Assembly: GCA_007644065.1 (NCBI GenBank)
Contig: VJWN01000007.1
Coordinates: 310,001 to 374,000, forward strand
Direction of reading: 5' to 3'
DNA length: 64,000 nt
Origin: Margaritispora aquatica
Taxonomy: Eukaryota; Ascomycota; Leotiomycetes; Helotiales; Discinellaceae
Each line of letters opens with the position of its first letter. Position 1 is the stretch's first letter. The notes under the pieces are model-generated. The model was not told the origin of the DNA. It made no database searches and worked only from the letters and a program-made list of their open reading frames with translations. A program made the translations under genes and the position numbers. This document shows positions 24,452-34,552 of this stretch, in pieces.

Positions 24452-27400
24452 ATGGCACCGCCGTCTACTCACCAAACACGGCCACCATTGGCGAGCCGTC
24501 TACGAGCATCATTTGAGCTTAAGCGTTCAAAGTCCAGGAACAAGGGACATTCCCACTCAGATTCACTGTCTGAAGACATTGTTAGCCCTACGGCAGAGTC
24601 CAATGGGTCGCCCAACATACCGAATGGATTCCTCTCAGGTCCTGGCGGACAAGATGGAGATACCTTGAGAATTGCGATTGATCAAGCCATTAGTAGCGAT
24701 GCCTTTCAAAGCGCAATTGCCGCGCATCTTGCGAAACTTATCAAACCTTCTATAAAGTCTGCCCTGGACACCATCCAACCATTGGTGGAGGCAGTATACA
24801 CACACGAAATTCTTCTCCGCAAAACGAACCAGAATGTGGAAGATGCATTGGAGCGGATAGAAACAACGACGAATGCCTCACGGAGAGTCTCGAGGATAGA
24901 TCCAGATGGAGGAGGAGAATTGGGAGAGCACAGAATAGCGGAGGAAGTTCCGGCGACACGCGAGATACCTGCAGCTTCAGCGAATCCGGATCTTAATCAC
25001 TTCAAGCAATTGCTGGAAGATCACAACACACACAATACATCGACCTTGGCTGGTCTCTCAGCATCGATAGAGAATACTAATGCGAAGATTGCAGAGGTAG
25101 CGGAGGGAGTCGCAGATATCAAGGGCACTTTCGGACCAGGGATCGAGACACTAACAAAATCCACGGAAGAATCAAGCACGACAATATCCGCGTTGCAGGC
25201 ACAGCTTGATCAACTGAAGACAGACGTTGCCCAAATCTTGGAAGCAGTAGGATCTGATCTTGGAAAGAATGTGCAGGCAATCCATGAGCGGGGAGTTACG
25301 GCGACAGATACCTCGGTTTCATCTGAGCATATCACCAAACTGGACGCTATTTCAGCTGATATTGCTGCCTTGAAGGAGCATCCCGATACCATGGTCAGAT
25401 TTGACTCTATTTCGACGGAGTTGGCATCATTAAAAGACGCTGTCCAGGGTAGCGGTACTGTTAGTAGCGAGGGATTCGCTAGTGTTGGAGCTCAGCTAGC
25501 TAGCGTCATCTCTGCTATTGAAGGTCACACTACGGTGCTAGGTGAAATCAAGGAGAGCCCACCTCATCCTGAACTGGTTGCTGCTATACAACAATCCAAC
25601 GATTCGCATGCACTACATAGCACATCTCTGGCGGAATTGAAGGAGAGATCAGTAGGGGTATCACCAAGCGCAGAAGTAGGAAGTTCTGTGGATAATTCTG
25701 AAGTCCTGAGTGGTCTCAGATCGGATCTTGCTGCATTGAAAGAGAATATTGAGACTGGCTTGAATTCGCATGGTGAGAACTTGACTGGTCTTGGCGCTAA
25801 GATTGATACCATCTCGAGCACGATTGAAGGACACCAAGCTTCTGATACTAGTGCAGAGATCTTGGCAGCTGTGCAGCAATCAAACGAAAGTCATATTAGC
25901 CATGCCACTGCGTTAGAGGGTCTCAAAAGTGGAGATGGGGACTCTGCGGGTGCTTTGGATCTTGCACCACTACATACTGAGGTTTCTGGCATTGTGTCTG
26001 CTTTAGCCATGCATTCGACCATCCTAGACGAGATTAAGGTCGCACATACCACACATGCATTGGCATTGGACGACATCAAGTCAAGGACCTTGGAGCATGG
26101 CACTATGTTGGAGGAAATTCGATCACCTGGCCTGCCTCCTGTGGCACCTCGGGGATTCCCTACACCTGACGCGTCGAATTTGGCTGCTCTTGAGATTCAA
26201 GTTGGTTCCATAGTTACCACTCTCTCGACACATACTGCAGCTCTTGCTGATATTGGATTTAAAGTTGGTGCCAGCAATGCTTCGACTCTTTCTGCAGACA
26301 CTGAAAACCCTTCGCTTGGCGATCTTACTACCGTCCTTGAGATTCTTGATGCACATACTGCTATTCTTAACGAGATCAAGGAGGACGTCTCCGCAGAAAT
26401 TTTGACTGCAATCCACAATATTGACCAAAAACAGGAGAATTGTGCAAATTTACTTGTTGAAGTCAGAGAGGGCGATGTCAGCGAAGAAGTGTTGACATTG
26501 CTGCACGGTGTTGGCGAAACTGCAAACAGTCATGCTACTGACTTGCAGAGCCTCCGAGAGGTAGTACAGGCTTCTCATGGTACACTAGAGGAACTCAAGT
26601 CTAAAGACGTTGACGTCACAGCACCAACAGCAGTCGATTTGAGTCCTCTCGAAGCTCAAATAACAGCCCTGCACTCCCTTCTCTCAGAGCACAAGGAAAC
26701 TTTGGCGAGTATCAAGGAAGCAACAGCTGCATCCCATGATCTCCATATTTCACATGGCTCATCTTTGGAGGAAATCAAGTCGCGCTCTCTAGAACCAGCT
26801 GCAGTTCCTGATATCGTACTGCCAAGCTTTGGAGGCATCGAATCGAAACTTGACAATCTTGCCTTAGCCTTGGATGAGCATAAAGAAACCCTCTCCTCAA
26901 TCAAAGACACGACAACTGCATCACATGATTTACACATTACTCATGGGTCCTCTATTGACGAGATCAAATCCAGGTCTCTTGAGTCTGCGCCACCTGTGAC
27001 AGAAGTGCCAAGCTTCGAGGGCATTGAGGCAAAGCTCGACAGTCTTATTGCTAGCCTAGATGAGCACAAGACTACCTTGGCCGTTATCAAAGAGTCTACA
27101 ATTGCCTCTCAGGAATCACATGCTTTGCATACAGCCGCCTTCGATGATCTCAAGTCACGTTCGGTGGAGCCAACGCCAGGCACGAACATGCCAAGCTTTG
27201 AGGGCATGGAGAGCAAAATTGACACTTTGATTTCTACTTTCGATGAACACAAGTCGACACTTGCTTCCATTAGAGATACTACAAGCGCATCGCATGATTT
27301 ACACGCCTCTCATACAACATCCTTGGATGAGATCAAATCTCGGTCCGTCGAAGCTCCTGACTTTAGTGCATTTGAGTCACAACTAGGCGGTATCGTAACA

Positions 27401-30400
27401 AGTTTAGAGGAACATAAGACCTTGTTAGGAGCAATTCAAGAGTCGCATAATGCACAGACTTCATCATTGGATAATATCAAGGCGAATTCAAGTGAGCCAG
27501 CTCCAGCAGCCGACTTCAGTGGACTGGATGCCCAATTAGCCGGAATTGTGGCAAGCTTGGAGGAGCACAAGGTCATGCTTTCAACGATTCAAGAACTGCA
27601 CACCAGCCATGCTACATCACTCGATGAGATAAAATCTAGATCAGTCGATGCAGCACCGGTGGAGGCACCAGGCCTCGCTGGCCTGGAAACTCAGATTGGT
27701 GGAGTTATTGCTAGCCTGGAAGGGCATAAGACAATTCTCTCCTCTATTCAGGAACTTCATGGAGCTCAAGCATCATCCATCGACGAGCTGAAGGCCAAGA
27801 GCATTGATCTAGAGCATGTCAATGATATCTTAGCTAGTTTGGAGGAACACAAAGTCTTGCTTGCCACAATTCAGGAGAAGACTTCAGCTTCACATGACTT
27901 ACATATCGCTCATGGAACATCGTTGGATGAGCTAAAAGCTAAGAGCGTTGATCCGGAACATATTGGCAGTATCTTGACAGGTTTAGAGGAACACAAATCA
28001 TCTTTGGCCACAATTCAGGAAAAGACCTTAGCATCACATGATTTGCATGTTGCACATTCAATTTCGTTGGATGAAATCAAATCACGTTCCATGGATTCCA
28101 CATCTGAGGCTCAACCTGCTGCTAATATTGAAGGACTTGAATCTCATATTACGGGCATTGTCGCTGCCCTGGACGAGCACAAGGCTATCTTGTCTGAGTT
28201 GAAGGATACTACTGCAGGATTAGCAGAAAATCACACTGCTCACACAGCCATTCTTGGCGAAATTAAGGACAGTAATGTTCAGTCAAATGAGTCGCATGCT
28301 TCTCATGCAGTTGTTTTGAGTGAGCTCAAAGCTGTTCCGGCACCTGCATCGCCAGATCTGTCAGCTATGGAGGCACACCTGAATATAATCATCACAACTC
28401 TTGAGTCACAGACAGAGACTTTATCATCGCTAAAAGAAGGTCCAAGCATTGCCGAGGTGCATGAGACTATCAAACAATCCCATGAATTGCTCACTACTAA
28501 CCATGAACTCCTTTCGTCACACAGCACTTTGTTGTCAGAGATCAAGGAGAGCAATTCTCATGAAGACATCACCTCTTCTCTCGTCGAAATCAAAACTCTA
28601 ATCACTGATTCCAAGTCAGAAATCGGTTCACATGGCGAATTAGTAAAAGATCTTCACTCTTCAACAAAGGAATCGCACTCCAGTCTCACTACTGCCATAG
28701 CTGCACTAGCAATTGGTGGTACCGCCGGTGCAGGTGCCACCGCATTGCTTACAGATGACAACGATTCCTCTTCTGATGTAATGTCTGAGCTCAAGATCGT
28801 TCGATCAATTGTCGAAGGCAGCAAAGAAGACATCGAAAGCTTGAAATCTCAGCTGGATGCCCATAGCACCACAGTAACAACCAGCTTGAGCTCCTTGGGC
28901 GACGATATCAAGACTGAGATTGGTACAAGTGGAGCAAGCACAGTCGAGGCAGTGGCTGCTGTACATGGTGATGTCAAATCTATTGATCTCGCTCCGATCC
29001 ATACTGCCATTGGACAGCACGGCACTGACGTCAAGGGCATGGCTGTGCAACTTGAGGGAATTGATGGCAGCGTGAAGGCTATTGATCTCAGTACTATTCA
29101 TTCTGTCCTCGAGCAACATGGTACAGAGGTCAAAAATCTTGCTGTCCAGCTTGAGGGCATTGAGGGAGGTGTTAAAGGTCTTGATTTGGCACCAATCCAC
29201 GCTACTCTGGAGCAGCATGGCACTGACTTTAAAACTCTCAGCACACAAGTCGAAGAAATGGACGGAAATGTGAAGGCTCTGGATCTCACTCCACTACACG
29301 CTAGTCTCGAGCAGCATGGAGATGAAGTCAAAGGTCTTGTTACTCAGCTAGAAACCATTGATGGGAGTGTAAAGGCTATCGATCTAGCTTCAATTCATTC
29401 TGCCCTAGAACAGCATGGAACCGCGCTCGAACAACACGGGGCCAATGTTCAAGATATCTCTACGCACCTTGAGAATCTAGACCTAGCACCTCTTCATGCT
29501 GCACTTGAGTTACACGGTGCAGGAATTGATGGCATTTATACGCAACTTGGTAGCCTCGATGGCAGCGTCAAGGAGACTGGCTCCCACGTTCTCGCTCTCC
29601 ACGACGGCGTCCATTTCAACGAGTCTGGGATCCAGCAATTGCAGTCGCATGCCATCTCGCGCCAAGTCGCTCCTGCAGAAGGGGCTTGGTTCAAGAGAGA
29701 CAAATCGCCATCTCCAGTCTTAGAAAAGAGCAATCCAGCTGGTCATAAGGATAAACATTCCTCGATTCCCGCTGCCTTGGCTGGGGTTCTGGCTGGTGGT
29801 GTAGCCGTTGCTGGTGCAGCTGCTTTGCTCTCTGACGATGATGAAAAGGTCGATGAGGAGCAGCCCGATTTTGAGTCTAGTCTAGAGGAAAGTATTGTTG
29901 AAACAGCAGTTGAGGCCGAAACTCCCACAGAACAGGCTGCTGAACTCTCTCCTATTGTTGAGGAGAGTGAATCGCTAGTAGAGGATGACAGTACTGGCGA
30001 CAAATCCCTGGGTTCTGCACCTGCTATCCAGGAAAGTGGATCACCAGCTGCTATCGATAGTAATGCGGAGGAGGTCGTTCATGAAGCTCCTGTTATCGAG
30101 GATAGTGGATTGCCAGCTGAGGCCGATAGCCCTAGAGAGAAAGCTAGTGTTGTTGCTGAGAGTGAGTCGCCAGTCATGGTTGATAGTCTTGAGGAGGTCG
30201 CCGATTCTTTACCTGTCACAGAGGAAGGCGAGCTGCTGTCATCGGAGGACGAAGTGCCGGCGGTTGATGTAGGTGAAGAGACAAACGCCGATGAGCCTCA
30301 AGAAAGCGTTGAAACTTCTCCCATCGTTGAAGAGAGCGAGCTCCCAGTTCAGTTTGATATGTCAGGAGACGATATCATTGAATCTGCATCTGTCCACACA

Positions 30401-33400
30401 GAGGGTGAATTGCCAGCTGAGGCCGATGCTTTTGAAGAAGAGGCTGGTGAGTCCTTGACTGTTGTGGAACAGAATGAGCTACAAATTGAAGGTGATACTG
30501 CCAGAGAGGAACTGGATGCCACATCAGCTGTGGTAGAGGACAACGGGCCGTTAGGATTAAAAGTGGTCGAAGAGGGGTCGCCCAAGGCCGAGTCAAGCGA
30601 AGAAACGAAGGTCGATAATTCTCCATTTGAAGAATACGATTCGGATCCCATAGGCAAAGAAAGTTTACCAGAGGAGATCCATGAGAGTAAGACCATCGAC
30701 GATACGCCTCCTGCCGAACCAGAGTCCCCAATCGCAGAAGCAATTGAAGCCAGTGATGACATAGAGCTCTACGAAGAGCCTCTTCAGAGTGAACATGCAG
30801 GCGAGCCTGATTCTAACGAGGATTTAACTCCAATAATTGATGGGGAGCACTCTGCTGAACTGGAAGAATTGCCTGTGGTTGCCGAGATAGTGGAGGATTC
30901 AAGTCTTGGAGATAATGAAATCGGAGATGATGCTCAATCCCAAGTCGCCTCCGAAGCTCAGGATGAGATCATTGAAGCCAAGGAGGTTGCTGAGCCAGAA
31001 TCAACTCCACCGGTTGAGAATGATGCTTTGCCAATTTCATTTCCAGACGCTGGGATTCAGGAAGACAAAAGTCTCGACGAAGCTGACACAAAAGACGAAC
31101 TATTGGGCGAAGATGAGATTGTCGACTCGAAAGAAGTCATTGAGCCAGAGCCAACTCTACAAGATGAGGCGTCAACTGAGTCACAAGAATTGGATTCGAC
31201 TGATGAGACACATGAGGATCCAAGCATACAAGCTTCAGACGCCAGAGAGGATTCATCTTTTCAAGAAGAGGTGATTCAGCCCAAGGAACCCACTGAATCA
31301 GAACCAGAGTTCTCCGAATCATCTCACGAAACTGACGGGAAGACACCTACTGACGCTGGAACCTTGCATGCGGTTGAGGAAGACCATCCGCTGCCAGAAA
31401 CCCTGGATGACTCTACGAGTTCTCCCGAAGACAAATCATCAGCACTAGATGAGAAGTCGGAGGAAGCTGAAGTGGATACCAATCTAGATATTCTAGACGG
31501 GCCATCAAGCCCAGAACCGGCTCAGGAAGATCTACCAACAGTTGAAATATTGCCAATCCTTGATCCCGTACTGGAAGATGGGCAGAACAGCATTGACGAC
31601 TCTGACTTGAAAGAAAATCCCCAATCCAACGATGAAGATTTAGATCTAGATTCCGAAAGTCTAGAGCTAGTCGAAAACGATTCAGTAGATGAGCCATCTG
31701 CTGGCATGGAAGTTGAGGAGAGCTCTGATGTTCGAGGCCAGACCGAAATCTCGGAAATGTTGGATTTACCAAGTGACGAAGATGTTCCAGGCGTTTTGAG
31801 TGTGCAGCACAATCTCAATGTGCCACAAGAGGTAGCACATTTGGATTCGGGCCCTGAAGAGATCCAAGATCCAATTGACCAGCTAAACGAGATATCTTCT
31901 GTAGTGGCAGACACTTTACCAACTGACAACACAACTGATACAGAGGAAGAAGTATTCAGCAACTCACCCGCTGATCAAGACGACGACACAGTGACTTCCC
32001 ATGAACCAGCAAATGAGGAACCACATCTTCAAGGCCACGAACTCGAAATCGCTAGCAGTGAGAGTGAGTTACCATTATTGGATGAAGAGAGTCTTCCAGT
32101 CGACAAAAAACTGCCAGCAGAACACCATGAAGACCAAGAAATTTCAGACGACGACGAACCAGATGTGAAAGGTTTACCATTGGACGAAAACCACTCAATA
32201 GCCGATTCCAAACAAGACAAAGGAGAAATTGACTCTCAAGGATTGGATGATCTAGCACATGATACATCAATTGGCGGAATTGAAGACCCCTTCTCCGATG
32301 CACCAGCATCAGATTCCCTTCCTCCACACCCTCAGGTACAATCATTTTCATACACATCCCCTCTTTCAAATTTGTCTCATATGTCAGAGTCTTATAACCA
32401 AGAACCCCAATTGAGAGAAACAGCATCATCACAGCTAGGGTATACACATGAAATAAATTCTCCTGGCTTCGAAGAGCAGGAACCTGTTTCCTCACCTTTC
32501 ATCGATTCAACTCGGGACCTTGTCTCTGGAGAACAATATCCTCAAACACCATCCCGCAACCCCTTCCCTATACACAGCTCACTACCTCCCTTCACCTCGC
32601 AATCACCTTACCCGACATATCAACAAACACGACAGCAATCTAGTTCGCAATCTTACCCCATAGATGGACACGAAGTCGGAGCAGACGTCGAGTCACTACC
32701 AAGCTCGCCAGCTGCCAATTTGCCCCAATTATCGCAATTTTCAACAGCGGTTCACAGCTCAGAAGCAGATTATAGCCAGCAACACAAATCGAGTCGACCT
32801 ACGAGCGCTTCTTCCGGTTTCGCATTTGACTCATTTTCACATGATGTAGTATCACCAATAGCCGATGCTGACCACAAACCGTCCTCGCCTGACATGGAAG
32901 ACTTTGACTTTCAGCCAAGAAATTTAGACCTCGAGTATGGGAGATCCTCTAGAGCATTGCCTGAGATACCAAAAACACAGGCGTTTGAACCTGTGGCACG
33001 ACAAGGAGAGGGCTATTCGAGAAGATCGACAATGGAAGATCATGCTGCACCCACTTCGGCTCCAGGAGCAGGCTTTTATGCCCCTTCTGCTACAGAAAGT
33101 CACTGCTCTGTCTCAGAGCATACCAACGAAGATACCGACCCATTCGCACCAATGTATGATGCATATTCGCCAACTGATGTAGTGAATGATTATGCAGATT
33201 ACACACCATCCGCTTATGGTCAAACACCTGGAGCAGGAAGGGATGCATACTTTGATGGTATCCCCGAAACTCAATCAATATCCATCAGTCGGCGACAAAC
33301 TGATGAGAATGATATTGCGACACCAACTACTATCCCGCAGCATGACCAATACTTCGAAACAGCACCTGTACCAGACTTATACAGCTCACATCGTAGCATC

Positions 33401-34552
33401 AGCCCACTTGCTGCGTCACGTTCTCCGCCTCCAATTCCACAGCACTCTAGCTATCTATCTCACGTCGACCAACAATACACCCAACAAGAAACAGACCGGC
33501 CTAACTTTACAGTTCCAGTCCAAAGCTCTCAATACGCACAATACGCCGGTGAGATCTCATCGGCTGAACCTAGCCCCTACAGCCAGGACGGCCTTTTAGA
33601 ACGAGAGTATAACCGCACGGACACACGTCAAACTCACAACGCTCGCTCTCCAAGAGATAGTGATATGTTGTCTTCAATTCAAGATCGTTATGCAAGTAGT
33701 CCTGAGCCAGAGTATATTGCTCCAAGAGACGAGAGATACATGCAAGAGTTAGTACCTGGACAACGTCGAGAATATGTTCCTTCACCTATCTCAAATGCCT
33801 ACGAGTTTCAATACGAGGATGAAGATGAAGCGGAAGAAGACTATTCGCCTCCAAACACAGGTAGCTTCCAGCAGTCGTTTAGTTCTACCAATCCATTTGC
33901 TGCACCGGCAACTCAGCCAGCATTCCCTACTTTGACTCCAGGAAGAGGCAGAAGGCAGCCAGAGAACTTCATGAGTCCCATCAGGGATGAGCAACAGGAA
34001 GAATATTATCCCGAGGATGCGGCAAGTGTGCAGCAGCGCTTTGTACCCATGGATTTACCACAGGGACGCTACAGGGGCTCTATAAGTCCAGCGAGAAATG
34101 AACAGAGTAATCGTTTCTTCGCCGACGATATGACTGCTACGGGAAGTCTACCTAGGGAACTGCCACAGAGAAGTTACGAACAGGATTTTGCCAATTCGAT
34201 TAGCAATGCGCGATTGTCAGAAGTTTATGATGGCGAAGAGTCAGGGGTACACTTTGCTGAGGCCAGGGTTCTGCAGCGACAGCTACCCCAAAGAGAGGTC
34301 TCATCGAGGGGCGTACGGCAGACCGGGTATGGAGGGTTTGATGAATCAGTAGTGCCAAGACGTGATGTCCAAGACGCCGGATATGGCGGCTTTGAGGTGC
34401 CAGAGGTTCCGACGAGCTCGAGGAGAGGTGTAGACCCACCAGTTACTCGCTCTTCGCAGCGGGGGATTTATGAACAATATGAAGAGGAGGAGGAGGAGGA
34501 GGAGGAGGAGGAATTCGTGTCACATACTGAAACTGGTCGATCACGAGATTAG
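24452..34552 (+). CDS. Giant repeat protein, 3366 residues, coiled-coil and disordered
   Basis: A single intronless frame with a good start context (accATGG). The layout has five parts. (1) A basic Ser/Lys/Arg N-terminus, then helix to about 140. (2) About 150-1410: degenerate repeats of 51-62 residues with the core SLEEHKxxLxxIQExHxxHxxSLDEIKSRS. (3) Two Gly/Ala-rich hydrophobic stretches (about 1413-1435, 1770-1795), each followed by LL-(S/T)-DD and flanking a block of 33-residue repeats (LxPIHxxLEQHGTxVKxL). (4) About 1800-2640: a very acidic Glu/Asp/Ser/Pro region. (5) A polar tail rich in Tyr, Gln, Arg and NPF/DPF motifs, ending near a Glu run. This plan suggests a long tether or scaffold. 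Leashin-type septal or cortical tethers are the nearest known idea, but I see no diagnostic match. Confidence 0.85.
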   Translation: MAPPSTHQTRPPLASRLRASFELKRSKSRNKGHSHSDSLSEDIVSPTAESNGSPNIPNGFLSGPGGQDGDTLRIAIDQAISSDAFQSAIAAHLAKLIKPSIKSALDTIQPLVEAVYTHEILLRKTNQNVEDALERIETTTNASRRVSRIDPDGGGELGEHRIAEEVPATREIPAASANPDLNHFKQLLEDHNTHNTSTLAGLSASIENTNAKIAEVAEGVADIKGTFGPGIETLTKSTEESSTTISALQAQLDQLKTDVAQILEAVGSDLGKNVQAIHERGVTATDTSVSSEHITKLDAISADIAALKEHPDTMVRFDSISTELASLKDAVQGSGTVSSEGFASVGAQLASVISAIEGHTTVLGEIKESPPHPELVAAIQQSNDSHALHSTSLAELKERSVGVSPSAEVGSSVDNSEVLSGLRSDLAALKENIETGLNSHGENLTGLGAKIDTISSTIEGHQASDTSAEILAAVQQSNESHISHATALEGLKSGDGDSAGALDLAPLHTEVSGIVSALAMHSTILDEIKVAHTTHALALDDIKSRTLEHGTMLEEIRSPGLPPVAPRGFPTPDASNLAALEIQVGSIVTTLSTHTAALADIGFKVGASNASTLSADTENPSLGDLTTVLEILDAHTAILNEIKEDVSAEILTAIHNIDQKQENCANLLVEVREGDVSEEVLTLLHGVGETANSHATDLQSLREVVQASHGTLEELKSKDVDVTAPTAVDLSPLEAQITALHSLLSEHKETLASIKEATAASHDLHISHGSSLEEIKSRSLEPAAVPDIVLPSFGGIESKLDNLALALDEHKETLSSIKDTTTASHDLHITHGSSIDEIKSRSLESAPPVTEVPSFEGIEAKLDSLIASLDEHKTTLAVIKESTIASQESHALHTAAFDDLKSRSVEPTPGTNMPSFEGMESKIDTLISTFDEHKSTLASIRDTTSASHDLHASHTTSLDEIKSRSVEAPDFSAFESQLGGIVTSLEEHKTLLGAIQESHNAQTSSLDNIKANSSEPAPAADFSGLDAQLAGIVASLEEHKVMLSTIQELHTSHATSLDEIKSRSVDAAPVEAPGLAGLETQIGGVIASLEGHKTILSSIQELHGAQASSIDELKAKSIDLEHVNDILASLEEHKVLLATIQEKTSASHDLHIAHGTSLDELKAKSVDPEHIGSILTGLEEHKSSLATIQEKTLASHDLHVAHSISLDEIKSRSMDSTSEAQPAANIEGLESHITGIVAALDEHKAILSELKDTTAGLAENHTAHTAILGEIKDSNVQSNESHASHAVVLSELKAVPAPASPDLSAMEAHLNIIITTLESQTETLSSLKEGPSIAEVHETIKQSHELLTTNHELLSSHSTLLSEIKESNSHEDITSSLVEIKTLITDSKSEIGSHGELVKDLHSSTKESHSSLTTAIAALAIGGTAGAGATALLTDDNDSSSDVMSELKIVRSIVEGSKEDIESLKSQLDAHSTTVTTSLSSLGDDIKTEIGTSGASTVEAVAAVHGDVKSIDLAPIHTAIGQHGTDVKGMAVQLEGIDGSVKAIDLSTIHSVLEQHGTEVKNLAVQLEGIEGGVKGLDLAPIHATLEQHGTDFKTLSTQVEEMDGNVKALDLTPLHASLEQHGDEVKGLVTQLETIDGSVKAIDLASIHSALEQHGTALEQHGANVQDISTHLENLDLAPLHAALELHGAGIDGIYTQLGSLDGSVKETGSHVLALHDGVHFNESGIQQLQSHAISRQVAPAEGAWFKRDKSPSPVLEKSNPAGHKDKHSSIPAALAGVLAGGVAVAGAAALLSDDDEKVDEEQPDFESSLEESIVETAVEAETPTEQAAELSPIVEESESLVEDDSTGDKSLGSAPAIQESGSPAAIDSNAEEVVHEAPVIEDSGLPAEADSPREKASVVAESESPVMVDSLEEVADSLPVTEEGELLSSEDEVPAVDVGEETNADEPQESVETSPIVEESELPVQFDMSGDDIIESASVHTEGELPAEADAFEEEAGESLTVVEQNELQIEGDTAREELDATSAVVEDNGPLGLKVVEEGSPKAESSEETKVDNSPFEEYDSDPIGKESLPEEIHESKTIDDTPPAEPESPIAEAIEASDDIELYEEPLQSEHAGEPDSNEDLTPIIDGEHSAELEELPVVAEIVEDSSLGDNEIGDDAQSQVASEAQDEIIEAKEVAEPESTPPVENDALPISFPDAGIQEDKSLDEADTKDELLGEDEIVDSKEVIEPEPTLQDEASTESQELDSTDETHEDPSIQASDAREDSSFQEEVIQPKEPTESEPEFSESSHETDGKTPTDAGTLHAVEEDHPLPETLDDSTSSPEDKSSALDEKSEEAEVDTNLDILDGPSSPEPAQEDLPTVEILPILDPVLEDGQNSIDDSDLKENPQSNDEDLDLDSESLELVENDSVDEPSAGMEVEESSDVRGQTEISEMLDLPSDEDVPGVLSVQHNLNVPQEVAHLDSGPEEIQDPIDQLNEISSVVADTLPTDNTTDTEEEVFSNSPADQDDDTVTSHEPANEEPHLQGHELEIASSESELPLLDEESLPVDKKLPAEHHEDQEISDDDEPDVKGLPLDENHSIADSKQDKGEIDSQGLDDLAHDTSIGGIEDPFSDAPASDSLPPHPQVQSFSYTSPLSNLSHMSESYNQEPQLRETASSQLGYTHEINSPGFEEQEPVSSPFIDSTRDLVSGEQYPQTPSRNPFPIHSSLPPFTSQSPYPTYQQTRQQSSSQSYPIDGHEVGADVESLPSSPAANLPQLSQFSTAVHSSEADYSQQHKSSRPTSASSGFAFDSFSHDVVSPIADADHKPSSPDMEDFDFQPRNLDLEYGRSSRALPEIPKTQAFEPVARQGEGYSRRSTMEDHAAPTSAPGAGFYAPSATESHCSVSEHTNEDTDPFAPMYDAYSPTDVVNDYADYTPSAYGQTPGAGRDAYFDGIPETQSISISRRQTDENDIATPTTIPQHDQYFETAPVPDLYSSHRSISPLAASRSPPPIPQHSSYLSHVDQQYTQQETDRPNFTVPVQSSQYAQYAGEISSAEPSPYSQDGLLEREYNRTDTRQTHNARSPRDSDMLSSIQDRYASSPEPEYIAPRDERYMQELVPGQRREYVPSPISNAYEFQYEDEDEAEEDYSPPNTGSFQQSFSSTNPFAAPATQPAFPTLTPGRGRRQPENFMSPIRDEQQEEYYPEDAASVQQRFVPMDLPQGRYRGSISPARNEQSNRFFADDMTATGSLPRELPQRSYEQDFANSISNARLSEVYDGEESGVHFAEARVLQRQLPQREVSSRGVRQTGYGGFDESVVPRRDVQDAGYGGFEVPEVPTSSRRGVDPPVTRSSQRGIYEQYEEEEEEEEEEEFVSHTETGRSRD
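26640..28180 (+). repeat. Degenerate tandem repeats coding 51-62-residue units
   Basis: Within the giant gene a unit built around EEHKxxLxxIxExxxxSHDLHxxHxxSLDEIKSRS recurs about ten times or more. The first two units I measured end to end are 51 and 53 residues. The DNA has drifted more than the protein, so the repeats are old and under protein-level selection. Confidence 0.75.
28970..29520 (+). repeat. Tandem 33-residue repeats (LAPIHxxLEQHGT type)
   Basis: Five or more units share DL(A/S/T)xIHxxLEQHGTxVKxLxxQLExIDGxVKAI. The unit I counted is 33 residues. The block lies between the two Gly/Ala-rich hydrophobic segments of the giant protein. Confidence 0.75.
34484..34512 (+). repeat. GAG/GGA microsatellite coding poly-Glu
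   Basis: A run of GAGGAG units near the 3' end of the giant gene encodes about ten Glu residues. It is a likely site of length variation between strains. Confidence 0.85.
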
